A stretch of 64,000 nucleotides of DNA from G963666705 sp963666705 (GCA_963666705.2 CAXXKO010000025.1:186001-250000); one strand, 5' to 3'. Positions 27,952 through 36,772 are shown, numbered from the stretch's first letter. The notes: generated by a model not told the origin, from the sequence alone. A program made the numbers and translations.

Positions 27952-28575
27952 TCACATCAAGCCATGGATCTTCATCATGCGCTGGATGGCGGAGCGCTCC
28001 CGGGCGCGGAACACGAAGCGTACCAGGTTGGGGTAGTTGGAGAGGCGCTTCAGGCCCTCCAATCCCACCTCGATCCAGGTGCAGTACATGTGCAGCGCGT
28101 GGTCGCAGGCGCTGAGCCGCTCGCCCAGGAGCCACGGCCCGTCACCCATCCGGCCGTCGAGGACGCGGAAGATCTCGTCCACCACCTCGACCGCCTTCGC
28201 CTGCACCGAGGGGATGCAGGCCGCGTCCGTCGTATAGCGGTGCGGGTAGTTGAAAAACTTGGTCGAGGCGTGGACGTGGGCCGGGAAGAAGACCAGCCAC
28301 TGGTAGAAGTGCGCCCGCATCGGATCGCCCACAGGGGGCGCCAAGCCCGAATCAGGGTGGCGGTCGCAGAGATGCATCATGATGGCGGCCGATTCGAACA
28401 GGGTGAGGTCGCCGTCCTCGAGCACCGGCACCCGGCGCAACGGATGCTTCGCCTCGTAGCCCTCGGGCGTGCCGAAGATGTCGATCTCCACGCCCTCATA
28501 GTCCGCGCCGATCTCCTCGAGCACCGAATGGGGCGCCATCGAGGCGGTGACGGGGCAGTAGTAGTAGCGGTACAT
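27952..28575 (-). CDS. Glutathione S-transferase family protein
   Basis: A 207-residue GST. N-terminal thioredoxin-like domain starts MYRYYYCPVTASMAP, with the cis-Pro glutathione site RRVPVLEDGDLTLFESAAIM, followed by an all-helical C-terminal domain (about 85-207) with the DGPWLLGERLSACDHALH capping-box region. Cytoplasmic; typical role is conjugation or isomerisation of electrophilic substrates in aromatic degradation. Convergent with ridA, divergent from the Rieske gene, with a 146-bp shared promoter gap upstream. Confidence 0.88.
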   Translation of the reverse strand: MYRYYYCPVTASMAPHSVLEEIGADYEGVEIDIFGTPEGYEAKHPLRRVPVLEDGDLTLFESAAIMMHLCDRHPDSGLAPPVGDPMRAHFYQWLVFFPAHVHASTKFFNYPHRYTTDAACIPSVQAKAVEVVDEIFRVLDGRMGDGPWLLGERLSACDHALHMYCTWIEVGLEGLKRLSNYPNLVRFVFRARERSAIQRMMKIHGLM

Positions 28576-28721
28576 GGCTGGCCCTCCGTTGTGCGGGCGC
28601 GAGCTTGGCCCCGGTGAGCGGCCGAATCAAGGGAGAGGGATTTGCCCGCGCTTGACAGCGAGCGACCGATTGACGACACCCTCGTCATTCGCTCGCGTGC
28701 GCCCGGATTGGGGGACAGCCA

Positions 28722-29830
28722 GTGATCGACGCCGGCAAGTTCCACGATGTCGCCGAACAGTCCCATACCCTGCCCGCCGCCTGGTACACCGACCCGGGCA
28801 TCTTCGAGCGCGAGAAGGAAGCCATCTTCTACCGCGGCTGGTGGTACGCCGGGGCCTTGGAGGACGTGGTCGAGCCGGGCAGCTACCTGACGGCCACGGT
28901 CGTCGACCAGGACATCGCCGTGGTGCAGGGGCGCGATGCGGTGCTGCGCGCGTTCTACAACGTGTGCAGCCACCGGGCGCACCGCCTGTTGGACGGCAAG
29001 GGCCGGCGCACCGTCATCGTCTGCCCCTACCACAACTGGTCCTACGAGACCGACGGCGCCTTCAAGGCGGCGCGCGGAATCGGCGGGTGTGCGATTTCGA
29101 CCGCGCGGCGGCGGCCCTCAAGCCGGTGCGCGTCGAGGCCCTGGCCGGCCTCGTCTTCGTCAACCTCGATCCGGGCGCCCGGCCACTCGCCGAGGCCACG
29201 GAGGGGATGCTCGCGGACATGCGCGCCCATTGCCCCGGCCTCGACCGGCTCACCCTCGCCCACCATGTCGAGGTGCCGACGGCGGCCAACTGGAAGTCCC
29301 TCGTCGACAACAACCTCGAATCCTACCACGTGGCGGCGGCGCACCCGGCCCTCGTCGACCTCCTCGACTACGAGACCTTCGAGGTGTGGGAGCACGAGAT
29401 CACCACCTGCCACGCCATGACCAATACCAACCCCGACAACCGCGCCTACCAGGTGGGCGCGAACGATCCCGTTCAGCGCGCCATCTACACCTGGCTGTGG
29501 CCCAACACGGCCTTCTTCATCACCCCCGGGCGCAGCAACCTGACCGTCTTCCACATGGTCCCCGTGGGGCCGGAGACGAGCGTGCAGAGCTTGGATTTCT
29601 ATTTCGAGGACCGGACCCCGACGGCGGCCGAGCAGCAAGCCCTCGACTACACTTGCGACATCCTCATCCCCGAGGATACGGCGATCTACGAGGGTGTGCA
29701 GCGCGGCCTGCGCTCGCGCGGCTACGAGCAGGGCCGGCTGGTGGTCAACCGCGACCGCCCGGAGCTGAGCGAGCACCACGTCCACATGTTCCAGAAGCTC
29801 GTGCGCGACGCGCTCCTGGGGGCGGGCTGA
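28722..29830 (+). pseudogene. Rieske non-heme iron oxygenase alpha subunit, frameshifted
   Basis: Aromatic ring-hydroxylating oxygenase. The Rieske [2Fe-2S] site is Cys82/His84 and Cys101/His104 (VCSHRAHR...CPYHNWSY). After KAARGIGG the correct continuation (VCDFDRAAAALKPVRVE) is in the next frame, which then shows the mononuclear iron region NNLESYHVAAAHPALVD and runs to the stop at 29830. The break is at the G run 29086-29088, consistent with one lost G; repaired length is 369 residues. GTG start at 28722 after GGGGGACA. A reductase partner is not visible nearby. Substrate unknown. Confidence 0.85.
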
Positions 29831-29931
29831 GGGGCCGCCCACGCCGGCCCGGGCCGCGGTGGCGTCGGCGATGGCGGCGAGGCTTCGCCGCACGGCCGAT
29901 ACGCCCGCACAGCTCTTTTTCAAGTTTACAT

Positions 29932-29979
29932 ATGGGTGGAGACGGGCGATTACTGATGGGTGGTGACGGGCGATTACTG
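29932..29979. repeat. 24-bp tandem duplication
   Basis: Two adjacent 24-bp units beginning ATGGGTGG and ending GGCGATTACTG (29932-29955, 29956-29979) differ at one base (GGAGACG versus GGTGACG). They lie in the 218-bp gap between the Rieske gene and the LLM operon, together with a short T-rich stretch near 29915. Function unknown. Confidence 0.75.
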
Positions 29980-30048
29980 ACCCCGGCAGCCCCCACGGCG
30001 CGGTGGGCGATGCGGCGCTGCCGGGGGGGCACAGAGGGAGCGAAAGCG

Positions 30049-31116
30049 ATGAAATTCCAGCTCGTCATCAATATGGAGCGCCTGACGCCCGCCACGGACA
30101 TGGCCGACGTCGTCCGCCACACCACGGAGATGGTGCAGATGGCGGACGAGGGCGGGTTCGAGATCGCCTGGGCGGCCGAGCACCACGCCATCGAGATGAC
30201 GATCGCCCCGGGGCCGTTCCAGCTCCTCGCCCATTGGGGCGCGCACACAGAGCAAATCCGCCTCGGCACCGCCGTGGTGGTGGCGGCCTACTGGCACCCC
30301 CTCAAGCTCGCCGGCGAAGTGGGGATGATCGACCTGCTGACGGGCGGGCGGTTCGAGTTCGGCATCGGCAAGGGCGCCTACCAGCGCGAGTTCGACCGCA
30401 TGGCGAACGGCATCGACCAGAGCCTGGGCGTGCCCATGATGCAGGAGATGCTGCCCGTCCTCAAAGGCCTGTGGCGCGGCGATTACCAGCATGACGGCGA
30501 ATACTGGTCGTTCCCGGCCGCGACGGCCTGCCCCAAGCCGGTGCAGGACCCGCACCCGCCGATCTGGGTCGCCGCGCGCGACCCCGGCACCTACGACTGG
30601 GCGGCCAGGAACGGGTGCGACATCATGTCCTGGGCCCTGACGCGGCCCTTCTCGGAAGTCGAGACCTACAAGGAGCGGTTCGAGACGGCGCTCGCCAACA
30701 ACCCCGGACGGGCGCGCCCGCGGTTCATGACCATGCGCTTCACCGGCGTCTACGCGAAGCCCGAGGAGAGCGAGGTCTTCATCGACGCCATCGTCGCCCA
30801 GGGCCGCCAGTTCGAGAACCTGTTCCGCAACCTCTCCCCGGTCGTGAACGGCTTCCCCCGGACGGTCGATCCCGAGCTCCTCGTCAACCAGGCGGAATAC
30901 GAGCCCGCGAACCTGCTCCGCAACCTCATCCTCGGCACCCCCGAGAAGGCTATCGCCAAGCTCAAGCCCTACGAGGCGCTGGGGGTGGATTCCTTCTGCT
31001 ACTGCGCCAGCTACGGCCTGCCCATGGCCGAGCAGAAGAAGTCGCTGCGCCTCTTCATCGACGAGGTCATGCCGGCCTTCCGCGAGGGGGCGGCCACCGC
31101 AATCGCCGCCCAGTGA
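30049..31116 (+). CDS. LLM class flavin-dependent oxidoreductase
   Basis: Luciferase-like monooxygenase-fold enzyme of 355 residues using FMNH2 or F420H2-type reduced flavin. Features: MADEGGFEIAWAAEHHAIEM (the strand-helix with His-rich flavin site), IRLGTAVVVAAYWHPLKLAGEVGMIDLLTGGRFEFGIGKG, and PHPPIWVAARDPGTYDWA. First gene of a plus-strand operon ending at 34418. The frame is open far upstream through the Rieske gene, but AGAGGGAG before ATG 30049 fixes the start. Likely a monooxygenase in the breakdown of an unidentified compound. Confidence 0.9.
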   Translation: MKFQLVINMERLTPATDMADVVRHTTEMVQMADEGGFEIAWAAEHHAIEMTIAPGPFQLLAHWGAHTEQIRLGTAVVVAAYWHPLKLAGEVGMIDLLTGGRFEFGIGKGAYQREFDRMANGIDQSLGVPMMQEMLPVLKGLWRGDYQHDGEYWSFPAATACPKPVQDPHPPIWVAARDPGTYDWAARNGCDIMSWALTRPFSEVETYKERFETALANNPGRARPRFMTMRFTGVYAKPEESEVFIDAIVAQGRQFENLFRNLSPVVNGFPRTVDPELLVNQAEYEPANLLRNLILGTPEKAIAKLKPYEALGVDSFCYCASYGLPMAEQKKSLRLFIDEVMPAFREGAATAIAAQ

Positions 31117-31165
31117 CCCGCGGGGCGGGCTCCAAGGTCGCGTTCGCCGACGACAGGAGGCAGAC

Positions 31166-31462
31166 ATGACGGTGCAATTCGTGATGCTCGGCACCTACAG
31201 CGAGAAGGGGCACAAATACGTCGAGGAGCGCCGCCGCTTCACCCGCGAGCAAGCCGTCGAGAACGGCCTCGAGGTCGTCAGCCTGGTCTTCACGACCGGC
31301 CCTTACGATTTCATCGAGATCTTCACGGTCCCCAGCGAGGAGGCGGCCATCGCCCAGGTCACCGCTTTCAAGCGCGGCGGCTGGGGCGAGATCCTCCTGG
31401 TGCGCGCCTACGACCGCGAGACCATCGACGCGGCGCAAAGCCGCCTGCCGCCCCTGGATTAG
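31166..31462 (+). CDS. GYD domain-containing protein
   Basis: A 98-residue single-domain protein of the GYD family (ferredoxin-like alpha+beta fold), with the hallmark TTGPYDFIEIFTVPSEEAAI. No reaction is established for the family. It follows the first LLM gene by 49 bp with ACAGGAGGCAGAC as ribosome site, so it is in the same operon. Such small barrels often form dimers and may bind an intermediate. Confidence 0.85.
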   Translation: MTVQFVMLGTYSEKGHKYVEERRRFTREQAVENGLEVVSLVFTTGPYDFIEIFTVPSEEAAIAQVTAFKRGGWGEILLVRAYDRETIDAAQSRLPPLD

Positions 31463-31542
31463 CCCTCCCCACGCGGCGTGACCGGAACGCCGTATGGGTA
31501 TACGATCCATCCCGTAAGTTCGTTGGCGCGACCCCGGGGGGG

Positions 31543-32553
31543 ATGCGGGCAGTGGGCGATTCTGTGGCGTATATGCGTGCCGGAGACTGGATCGCGGCCC
31601 TCTTGGGCCGGGCGGTCGAGTTGCAGCCGCGCCAGTCCCCCGACCAGATCCCGGCGGCGCGGGCGTTCTGGGACCTCTCGCACCTCAACGCCAACCTGCC
31701 CGCGGTCGCCCGCCTCGAGGAGCGGGTGGTGTTGCGCGAACGCGATGGCGCGGCGCTCACGGCCGAGATCTACGTGCCCGAGGGCGACGGCCCGTTCCCC
31801 GCCCTGCTGTATCTCCACGGGGGGAGCTGGTCCCTGTGGAGTGCCGCGCACCTGCGCCGGCTGGCCATGCGCTTCGCGGCCGAGGGCTACCTGACCGTCA
31901 ACCTCGACTACGGGCTCGCGCCCGAGCATCCGTTTCCCTGGGCCGCGCAGGACGCCATCTTCGCATGCCGCTGGATCGCCGAGCACGCCCGTGAGTGGGG
32001 CGGCGACGGCGGCCCGCTCACCATCGCAGGGGATTCGGCCGGGGCGAACCTGGGCGCCGCCGCCGTGGCGGCCCATTTCTCGCCGCCTGGTGCTGACTGG
32101 CTCGAGCCGGGCGCCGATCACGGCCTCGCCGGCGCGCCGCTCGACTTCGCCGCCTGCGTCTTCCTCTACGGCGTGTTCGATTTCCCGCTGCTCTTCCAGG
32201 AGCCGGGCAGGATCGAAGCCAGCGGCCTGATCGAGACGACGTGGAACTTGGCCTATCTCGGCCCGAACTTCGTCGCGGTCCACCGCCATCCGCTGGTCAG
32301 CCCCATCCTCGCCCCGACCCTTGCCGCCTTTCCCCCGTGCTACCTCTCGTGTGGGGACCTGGACGGGCTGCTGCCCCAGACCCTCGCCATGGCCAAGCGC
32401 CTGATCGCGCTCGGGGTGCCGACCCAACTATCGGTCATGCAGGGGGGCGACCACGAGTTCCTGCTGATCGAGGAGACGTGGACGCAAGCGCGGGAAGAGC
32501 TCGAAGCCATCTTCCGCTGGCTCGGCGCCCGACGGGGCGGGAGTGCCGCGTAG
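31543..32553 (+). CDS. Alpha/beta hydrolase (HSL-type esterase/lipase family)
   Basis: A 336-residue alpha/beta hydrolase of the hormone-sensitive-lipase type. The oxyanion motif LHGGSW, nucleophile elbow AGDSAGANLG, acid in SCGDLDGLLPQ and His in QGGDHEF form a complete catalytic set. No signal peptide, so cytoplasmic. It is the third gene of the LLM operon, 80 bp after the GYD gene and 18 bp before the second LLM gene. ATG 31543 is used here; ATG 31573 is also possible. Likely cleaves an ester or lactone produced by the flavin enzymes (Baeyer-Villiger-like logic), which is inference. Confidence 0.88.
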   Translation: MRAVGDSVAYMRAGDWIAALLGRAVELQPRQSPDQIPAARAFWDLSHLNANLPAVARLEERVVLRERDGAALTAEIYVPEGDGPFPALLYLHGGSWSLWSAAHLRRLAMRFAAEGYLTVNLDYGLAPEHPFPWAAQDAIFACRWIAEHAREWGGDGGPLTIAGDSAGANLGAAAVAAHFSPPGADWLEPGADHGLAGAPLDFAACVFLYGVFDFPLLFQEPGRIEASGLIETTWNLAYLGPNFVAVHRHPLVSPILAPTLAAFPPCYLSCGDLDGLLPQTLAMAKRLIALGVPTQLSVMQGGDHEFLLIEETWTQAREELEAIFRWLGARRGGSAA

Positions 32554-32571
32554 CGCGGATAAGGAGGAGAC

Positions 32572-33657
32572 ATGCGGTTCGGCCTCATCCAGGAAGGCCA
32601 TATCGGGCCGGGGGTCAGTGCGGCCCAACGCTACGCCGAGATGATCGAGGAAGCCGTCCTCGCCGAGGAAATGGGGTTCGACTACTACGCCCTCTCCGAG
32701 CAGCACTTCCTGGTCGACGTGTGCACGGTCTCGGCACCCGAGGTGCTCTTCGGCGCCGTCGCCTCCCGGACCGAGCGCATCAAGCTCCGCTTCTGCGCCG
32801 CCGTCCTCCATAGCTACAACCATCCCATCCGCATCGCCGAGCGCATCACCACCCTCGACGCCCTCAGCCACGGGCGCGCCGAGCTCGCCACCGCGCGCTC
32901 CAACAACCTGAACACGCTCCAGGCCTTCGGCGTCGATCCCAAGGACACCAAGGCCCAATGGGCCGAATCCCTCGAGGTCATCATCAAGGCGCTGACCCAG
33001 GACCCGTTCGAGCATCACGGCCATTTCTGGGATATCCCGCCGCGCTCCCTCACCCCCCTGCCCTATCCCCGGGCGGACCGGCCGATCCTGCCGATCTGGG
33101 TGACGGCCGGGGGCATCGATTCCCACCGGGCGGCGGGCGAGAAGGGGATCGGCGTCTTGACGGGCCAGAGCATCTACGGCTGGGACTACGCCGAGCTTTG
33201 CGTGAAGGCCTACAAGGAGGCCATCGCCGACGCGCGGCCCATAGCACCCGGCCCGGTCAACAACTCCGACGGCTTCTTCGCCGCCGTCACCCATTGCGCG
33301 GAGACGGAGAAGGAGGCGATGGACCAGGTCCGCGACGTCGCCTACAGGTTCGTCGACCTCGCCATCTGGCTCTTCGGCAGCCTGGCACCCACCTCGCCCG
33401 ACTACGCCTACATGAGCCGGATCGAGGAAGTCCGCAACCGCAACCGCGACCTCGAATACCTCATCGAGCGCGCACCCTACCTCCAGATCGGCACGCCCGA
33501 CACCCTCACCGAACGCTTCAAGCGGCTCGAGGCCATGGGCATCAACGAGATGGTGCTGCGCATCGACGGCACGGCCCACGAGCACGCGCGGCGCGCGATT
33601 CAGCTGATCGGCCAGGAGGTGATCCCCAGGTTCCGCCCCGACGCGGCGCGGGCATGA
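32572..33657 (+). CDS. LLM class flavin-dependent oxidoreductase
   Basis: Second luciferase-like flavin enzyme, 361 residues, only distantly related to the one at 30049. Features: LAEEMGFDYYALSEQHFLVDV, RIKLRFCAAVLHSYNHPIRIAERI, LDALSHGRAELATARSNN and the long C-terminal part ending YLQIGTPDTLTERF. Strong ribosome site AAGGAGGAGAC before ATG. Its stop overlaps the start of the racemase-like gene (ATGA). Two unrelated LLM enzymes in one operon suggest two successive oxygenations or two substrates. Confidence 0.9.
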   Translation: MRFGLIQEGHIGPGVSAAQRYAEMIEEAVLAEEMGFDYYALSEQHFLVDVCTVSAPEVLFGAVASRTERIKLRFCAAVLHSYNHPIRIAERITTLDALSHGRAELATARSNNLNTLQAFGVDPKDTKAQWAESLEVIIKALTQDPFEHHGHFWDIPPRSLTPLPYPRADRPILPIWVTAGGIDSHRAAGEKGIGVLTGQSIYGWDYAELCVKAYKEAIADARPIAPGPVNNSDGFFAAVTHCAETEKEAMDQVRDVAYRFVDLAIWLFGSLAPTSPDYAYMSRIEEVRNRNRDLEYLIERAPYLQIGTPDTLTERFKRLEAMGINEMVLRIDGTAHEHARRAIQLIGQEVIPRFRPDAARA

Positions 33658-34418
33658 CGCGCGAGTACGGGGCGCTCCTGCGGCTCGGGCTCGTCGTCCC
33701 TCCGGCGAACGCGACGGTGGAGCCGGAGATGGCGGCCCTCCTGCCCAAGGACGCGGCGATCCATGCCGCGCGGCTGCCCGGGATCGTCGAACAGGAGACC
33801 GGGCGCGGGCTCGACGCCCGGATCCGGGGGTATCTCGCGGCCCTGCCGGACGTGGTGCGGTCGTTCGGCGGCATGGCGCTCGACGCCATCTGCCTGATGC
33901 ATACGGGCTGCTCCTACGTCGTCGGGACGCAAGGGGAAGCCGGCTTGCGCGAGGCGCTCGACCGCGCCGGCGCGGGCCATGCCTTCACCGCCGCCGGGGC
34001 CGTCGAGGCCACCCTCGCGGCCCTCGGATGCCGCCGGATCGCCCTCGTCCTGCCCTACCCCGAATGGCTCTGCGAGGCCGCCGTCGCGTATTGGGAAGCG
34101 CGCGGCTTCACCGTCGCCGGCGTGGAGAAGCCGCGCGACGTGGTGTCGATCTACGAGATCGCGCCCGAGGACATGATCGAGGCCGCCCGGCGCCTCGACC
34201 TGGGCGCGGCCGACGCCATCCTCCTCAGCGGGACCGGGCCGCCGACCCTGCGCGCCCTCGCCGCGCCCGCGCCCGGAAACGGCATCCCCATCCTGTCCTC
34301 GAACCAGTGCGTGGCGTGGCAGGCCCTCAGCCGAGTTGCGGCGGCCGGCGCGGCGCTCCCGGGCCTCTCCCCGCCGCTCAGGGACCTGGCCGACCGGCTG
34401 GCCCCGCAAAGCGGCTGA
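33654..34418 (+). CDS. Asp/Glu racemase superfamily (maleate isomerase / arylmalonate decarboxylase-like)
   Basis: A 254-residue member of the aspartate racemase/maleate cis-trans isomerase/arylmalonate decarboxylase group. N-terminal VPPANATVEPEM carries the conserved Asn, and Cys86 sits in LMHTGCSYVVG as the first catalytic Cys position. At the second position, where maleate isomerases have Cys, the sequence reads LLSGTGPPTLR, so that residue is not Cys. A one-Cys enzyme fits a decarboxylase or altered chemistry better than a racemase. Translationally coupled to the LLM gene upstream. Last gene of the operon. Confidence 0.82.
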   Translation: MTREYGALLRLGLVVPPANATVEPEMAALLPKDAAIHAARLPGIVEQETGRGLDARIRGYLAALPDVVRSFGGMALDAICLMHTGCSYVVGTQGEAGLREALDRAGAGHAFTAAGAVEATLAALGCRRIALVLPYPEWLCEAAVAYWEARGFTVAGVEKPRDVVSIYEIAPEDMIEAARRLDLGAADAILLSGTGPPTLRALAAPAPGNGIPILSSNQCVAWQALSRVAAAGAALPGLSPPLRDLADRLAPQSG

Positions 34419-34600
34419 CCCGGCAGTGGAAATGTCAAGGAATGTCAAGGTGAAAAGTGATTAAATTGAATGATATTAAGAGGTTACAAGATTCGGCCTC
34501 GAACCTTGACATTTCTATACATTTTTCCCTCGCGATGGACACATCGATGTATGTGGGTATTCGGTCCTGCTGAATCAAGAGCTGGATCCGACGCCCGCTA
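34419..34600. other. AT-rich non-coding island with inverted repeat
   Basis: This 180-bp stretch is much richer in A and T than its surroundings. It contains GAAATGTCAAGG (34429-34440), an immediate partial repeat AATGTCAAGG, and the inverse CCTTGACATTTC (34504-34515). No open frame of note. It looks foreign: a relic of a mobile element end or an operator region. I cannot assign a function. Confidence 0.5.
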
Positions 34601-34861
34601 GAGTGGTTCCGCTTCGATCGGACCCACTCTAGCGATTGTTTCGCTCGCGGCAGCGGACCGAGTGGTCCGCGCCTGCGCGGGCGCGCCGGGCAACCGGCGG
34701 GCCGCCTTGCGGCCTGGAGCGATTCCAGTCGAGGTGGAATCGCTCTAGCCTTTTTTATCGCTCGCGGCAGCGGACCGAGTGGTCCGCGCCTGCGCGGGCG
34801 CGCCGGGCAACCGGCGGGCCGCCTTGCGGCCTGGAGCGATTCCAGTCGAGGTGGAATCGCT
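34600..34861. repeat. GC-rich dispersed repeat, copies 1 and 2
   Basis: After a hairpin GAGTGGTTCCGCTTC.../GGACCCACTCTAG (34600-34633), two units start TCGCTCGCGGCAGCGGACC at 34641 and 34758. Each continues through CCGGCGGGCCGCCTTGCGG and ends in the hairpin GCGATTCCA-GTCGAGG-TGGAATCGC plus CTAG. The last unit reaches the O-methyltransferase stop codon: its TAG is part of the repeat's CTCTAGCG. Three more copies lie on the other side of that gene. Confidence 0.85.
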
Positions 34862-35530
34862 CTAGCGTTTGCGCGCCAGGGTCAGCCCGTCGGCGAGGGG
34901 GAGCATGCTGAGGCTCACGCGCTCGTCGGCCAGGAGCTTGGTGTTGAAGGCGCGGATGGCCTCCGTCGACTCGCTGGTGTCCTCGGGGTCCGCGACCTTG
35001 CCCTCCCACAGCACGTTGTCGACGGCGATGACCCCGCCCTGGCGCAGCAGCGCGAGGCAGCGCTCGTAATAGCCCTGATAGCCGCCCTTGTCGGCGTCGA
35101 TGAAGGCGAAGTCGTAGGCGCCGGCCTCGCCCGCCGCGAGGAGGCCGTCGAGGGTCTCCATCCCCGGCGCCAAATGCAGCGCGATCTTGCCGGCGACGCC
35201 CGCCTCGGCCCAGTAGCGGCGCGCGATATCGGTCCATTCCACGCTCACGTCGCAGGCCACCAGGTGGCCGTCCCCGGGCAGGCCCAAGGCGACCGAGATC
35301 GCGCTGTAGCCCGTGAAAGTGCCGACCTCGATAGTGCGCCGCGCGCCGATCAACTCGACCAGGAGGCGCATGAATTGGCCCTGTTCGGGCGAGATCTGCA
35401 TGATCGACATTTCGAGCTTCGCGGTCTCCTCGCGGAGCCGGCGCAGGACCTCGGGCTCACGCAACGAGGCCGAAAGCATGTAGTCGTAAAGCCTGTCGTC
35501 GAGGTTCAACCCGCGCTTGGACACTTGCAC
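34862..35530 (-). CDS. Class I SAM-dependent O-methyltransferase
   Basis: A 222-residue catechol-O-methyltransferase-type enzyme. SAM motif IEVGTFTGYSAISVAL, acidic ACDVS at the end of strand 2, metal/substrate-site FIDADKGGYQGYY and DNVLWEGKV are all typical of the cation-dependent family (COMT/CCoAOMT). It methylates a catechol or similar hydroxyl. Its TAG stop lies inside a flanking repeat copy and its upstream side also abuts repeats, so the gene forms a small island between five repeat copies, as if carried or bordered by them. Confidence 0.9.
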   Translation of the reverse strand: MQVSKRGLNLDDRLYDYMLSASLREPEVLRRLREETAKLEMSIMQISPEQGQFMRLLVELIGARRTIEVGTFTGYSAISVALGLPGDGHLVACDVSVEWTDIARRYWAEAGVAGKIALHLAPGMETLDGLLAAGEAGAYDFAFIDADKGGYQGYYERCLALLRQGGVIAVDNVLWEGKVADPEDTSESTEAIRAFNTKLLADERVSLSMLPLADGLTLARKR

Positions 35531-35555
35531 ATGCTCCGGTTGGTGAGTGGGCGGT

Positions 35556-35935
35556 CTAGAGTGGGTCCGCTTCGATCGGACCCACTCTAGCGTTTTTTAT
35601 CGCTCGCGGCAGCGGACCAAATGGTCCGCGCCCGCGCGGGCGCGCCGGAGAACCGGCGGGCCGCCTTGCGGCCTGGAGCGATTCCGCTTCGATCGGACCC
35701 ACTCTAGCGTTTTTTATCGCTCGCGGCAGCGGACCAAGTGGTCCGCGCCTGCGCGGGCGCGCCGGATGACCGGCGGGCCGCCTTGCGGCCTGGAGCGATT
35801 CCAGACGAGGTGGAATCGCTCCTTTGTCGCTCGCGGCAGCGGACCAAATGGTCCGCGCCTGCGCGGGCGCGCCGGATAACCGGCGGGCCGCCTTGCGGCC
35901 TGGAGCGATTCCAGGCGAACTGGAATCGCTCTAGC
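35556..35935. repeat. GC-rich dispersed repeat, copies 3 to 5
   Basis: The 431-bp gap between the O-methyltransferase and the reductase gene is filled with the same family as 34600-34861: a hairpin TAGAGTGGGTCCG/CGGACCCACTCTA (35557-35589), then units starting at about 35600, 35717 and 35827, each with the AGCGGACCAA-TGGTCCGCG and CCGGCGGGCC cores, ending in GCGATTCC...GGAATCGCTCTAG. Small differences between copies (AGAAC, ATGAC, ATAAC before CGGCGGG) show independent drift. No gene is seen. Confidence 0.85.
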
Positions 35936-35961
35936 GCAGACTTGGGCTTGCGGCCCCCGGG

Positions 35962-36753
35962 TCAAGCGGACTCTTCGATGGCCTCGACCCGCGCCAGGGC
36001 GGCATCGAACGCGGCCCGCCAGGTGTTCGCGAAATCGCGAGCGCGCAGCTGCGCGAGCCCGGCCTCGGCGAGCCCGCCGGGCGTGGCGAGGGCCGCCACG
36101 ACCGCGCCATAGGCGCGCGCGTCCTCGGCGCCCATCGCCGCGGCCGCCGCCACGAAATGCGCCGCCGGCAGCATCCGCGCCGCCGCCGGGTCGAGGCCGT
36201 TGGCGATGGCCCAGTCCGCCGTCCGGCCGACGAGCTCGTGACAGAAGGTAAAGGCCACGGCGACGGCGGTGGCGACGGCGAGCTCCTCCTCGCGGCCAAG
36301 CGGCGTGACGCGCCCCAGCATGCCCAGGATCGATGCGGCGCGGGGGTGGTCGGGGAACATGACCGTGGGGCTGGCGCCCGCCGCGGCCGACATCATGGGC
36401 ATGGCGCGGACGATCTCGGGCGCGCCGGCCGCCGCGGCGAGCGTGCGCCGCGAGACCCCGGCGCAGGTGGAGATCAGGAGCTGGCCCCGCCGCCAGGGCA
36501 GCCCCGCGACGACTTCGGCCGCGAGGGGCGGACGGACGCAGAGGAACACCACGTCCGCGCGCGCGACCAGATCGGAATTGTCGCGCGCGGCCTCCAGCCC
36601 GAGGCCCACCGCGCCCGCGCCGCGTGGTGCGAGCAGGATACGCCCGGGCTCGAGCCCGGCATGGAGGAGGCCCCGGGCGATGGCGCCGCCAATATGGCCG
36701 ACGCCGAGCACACCCAGCCGCCCCGCCCCGAGCCCGTCACCGCCGCTCGTCAT
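35962..36753 (-). CDS. Pyrroline-5-carboxylate reductase-like protein
   Basis: A 263-residue NAD(P)-dependent enzyme resembling ProC: Rossmann motif LGVLGVGHIGGAIARGLL, the VFLCVRPPLAAEVV helix after strand 4, IVRAMPMMSAAAGASPTVMF, and a helical C-terminal domain with GLDPAAARMLPAAHFVAAAAAMG. In true ProC the C-terminal G-x-T/S-R-D substrate motif is expected; here ATPGGLAEAGL is present, so the substrate may differ from P5C. ATG 36753 follows GGGAGGCGAGGC. Monocistronic between repeats. Confidence 0.75.
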   Translation of the reverse strand: MTSGGDGLGAGRLGVLGVGHIGGAIARGLLHAGLEPGRILLAPRGAGAVGLGLEAARDNSDLVARADVVFLCVRPPLAAEVVAGLPWRRGQLLISTCAGVSRRTLAAAAGAPEIVRAMPMMSAAAGASPTVMFPDHPRAASILGMLGRVTPLGREEELAVATAVAVAFTFCHELVGRTADWAIANGLDPAAARMLPAAHFVAAAAAMGAEDARAYGAVVAALATPGGLAEAGLAQLRARDFANTWRAAFDAALARVEAIEESA

Positions 36754-36772
36754 GCCTCGCCTCCCAGTGGTT

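Noticed and set aside
28936..31116. A 726-codon plus-strand open frame across the Rieske gene and the first LLM gene
   Set aside because: Only its last 355 codons resemble a protein; the rest is a shadow frame of the Rieske gene.
34641..35935. Regularly repeated GC-rich units that might be a CRISPR array
   Set aside because: Units of 80-110 bp, irregular spacing, a complete gene in the middle, no short unique spacers and no cas genes.
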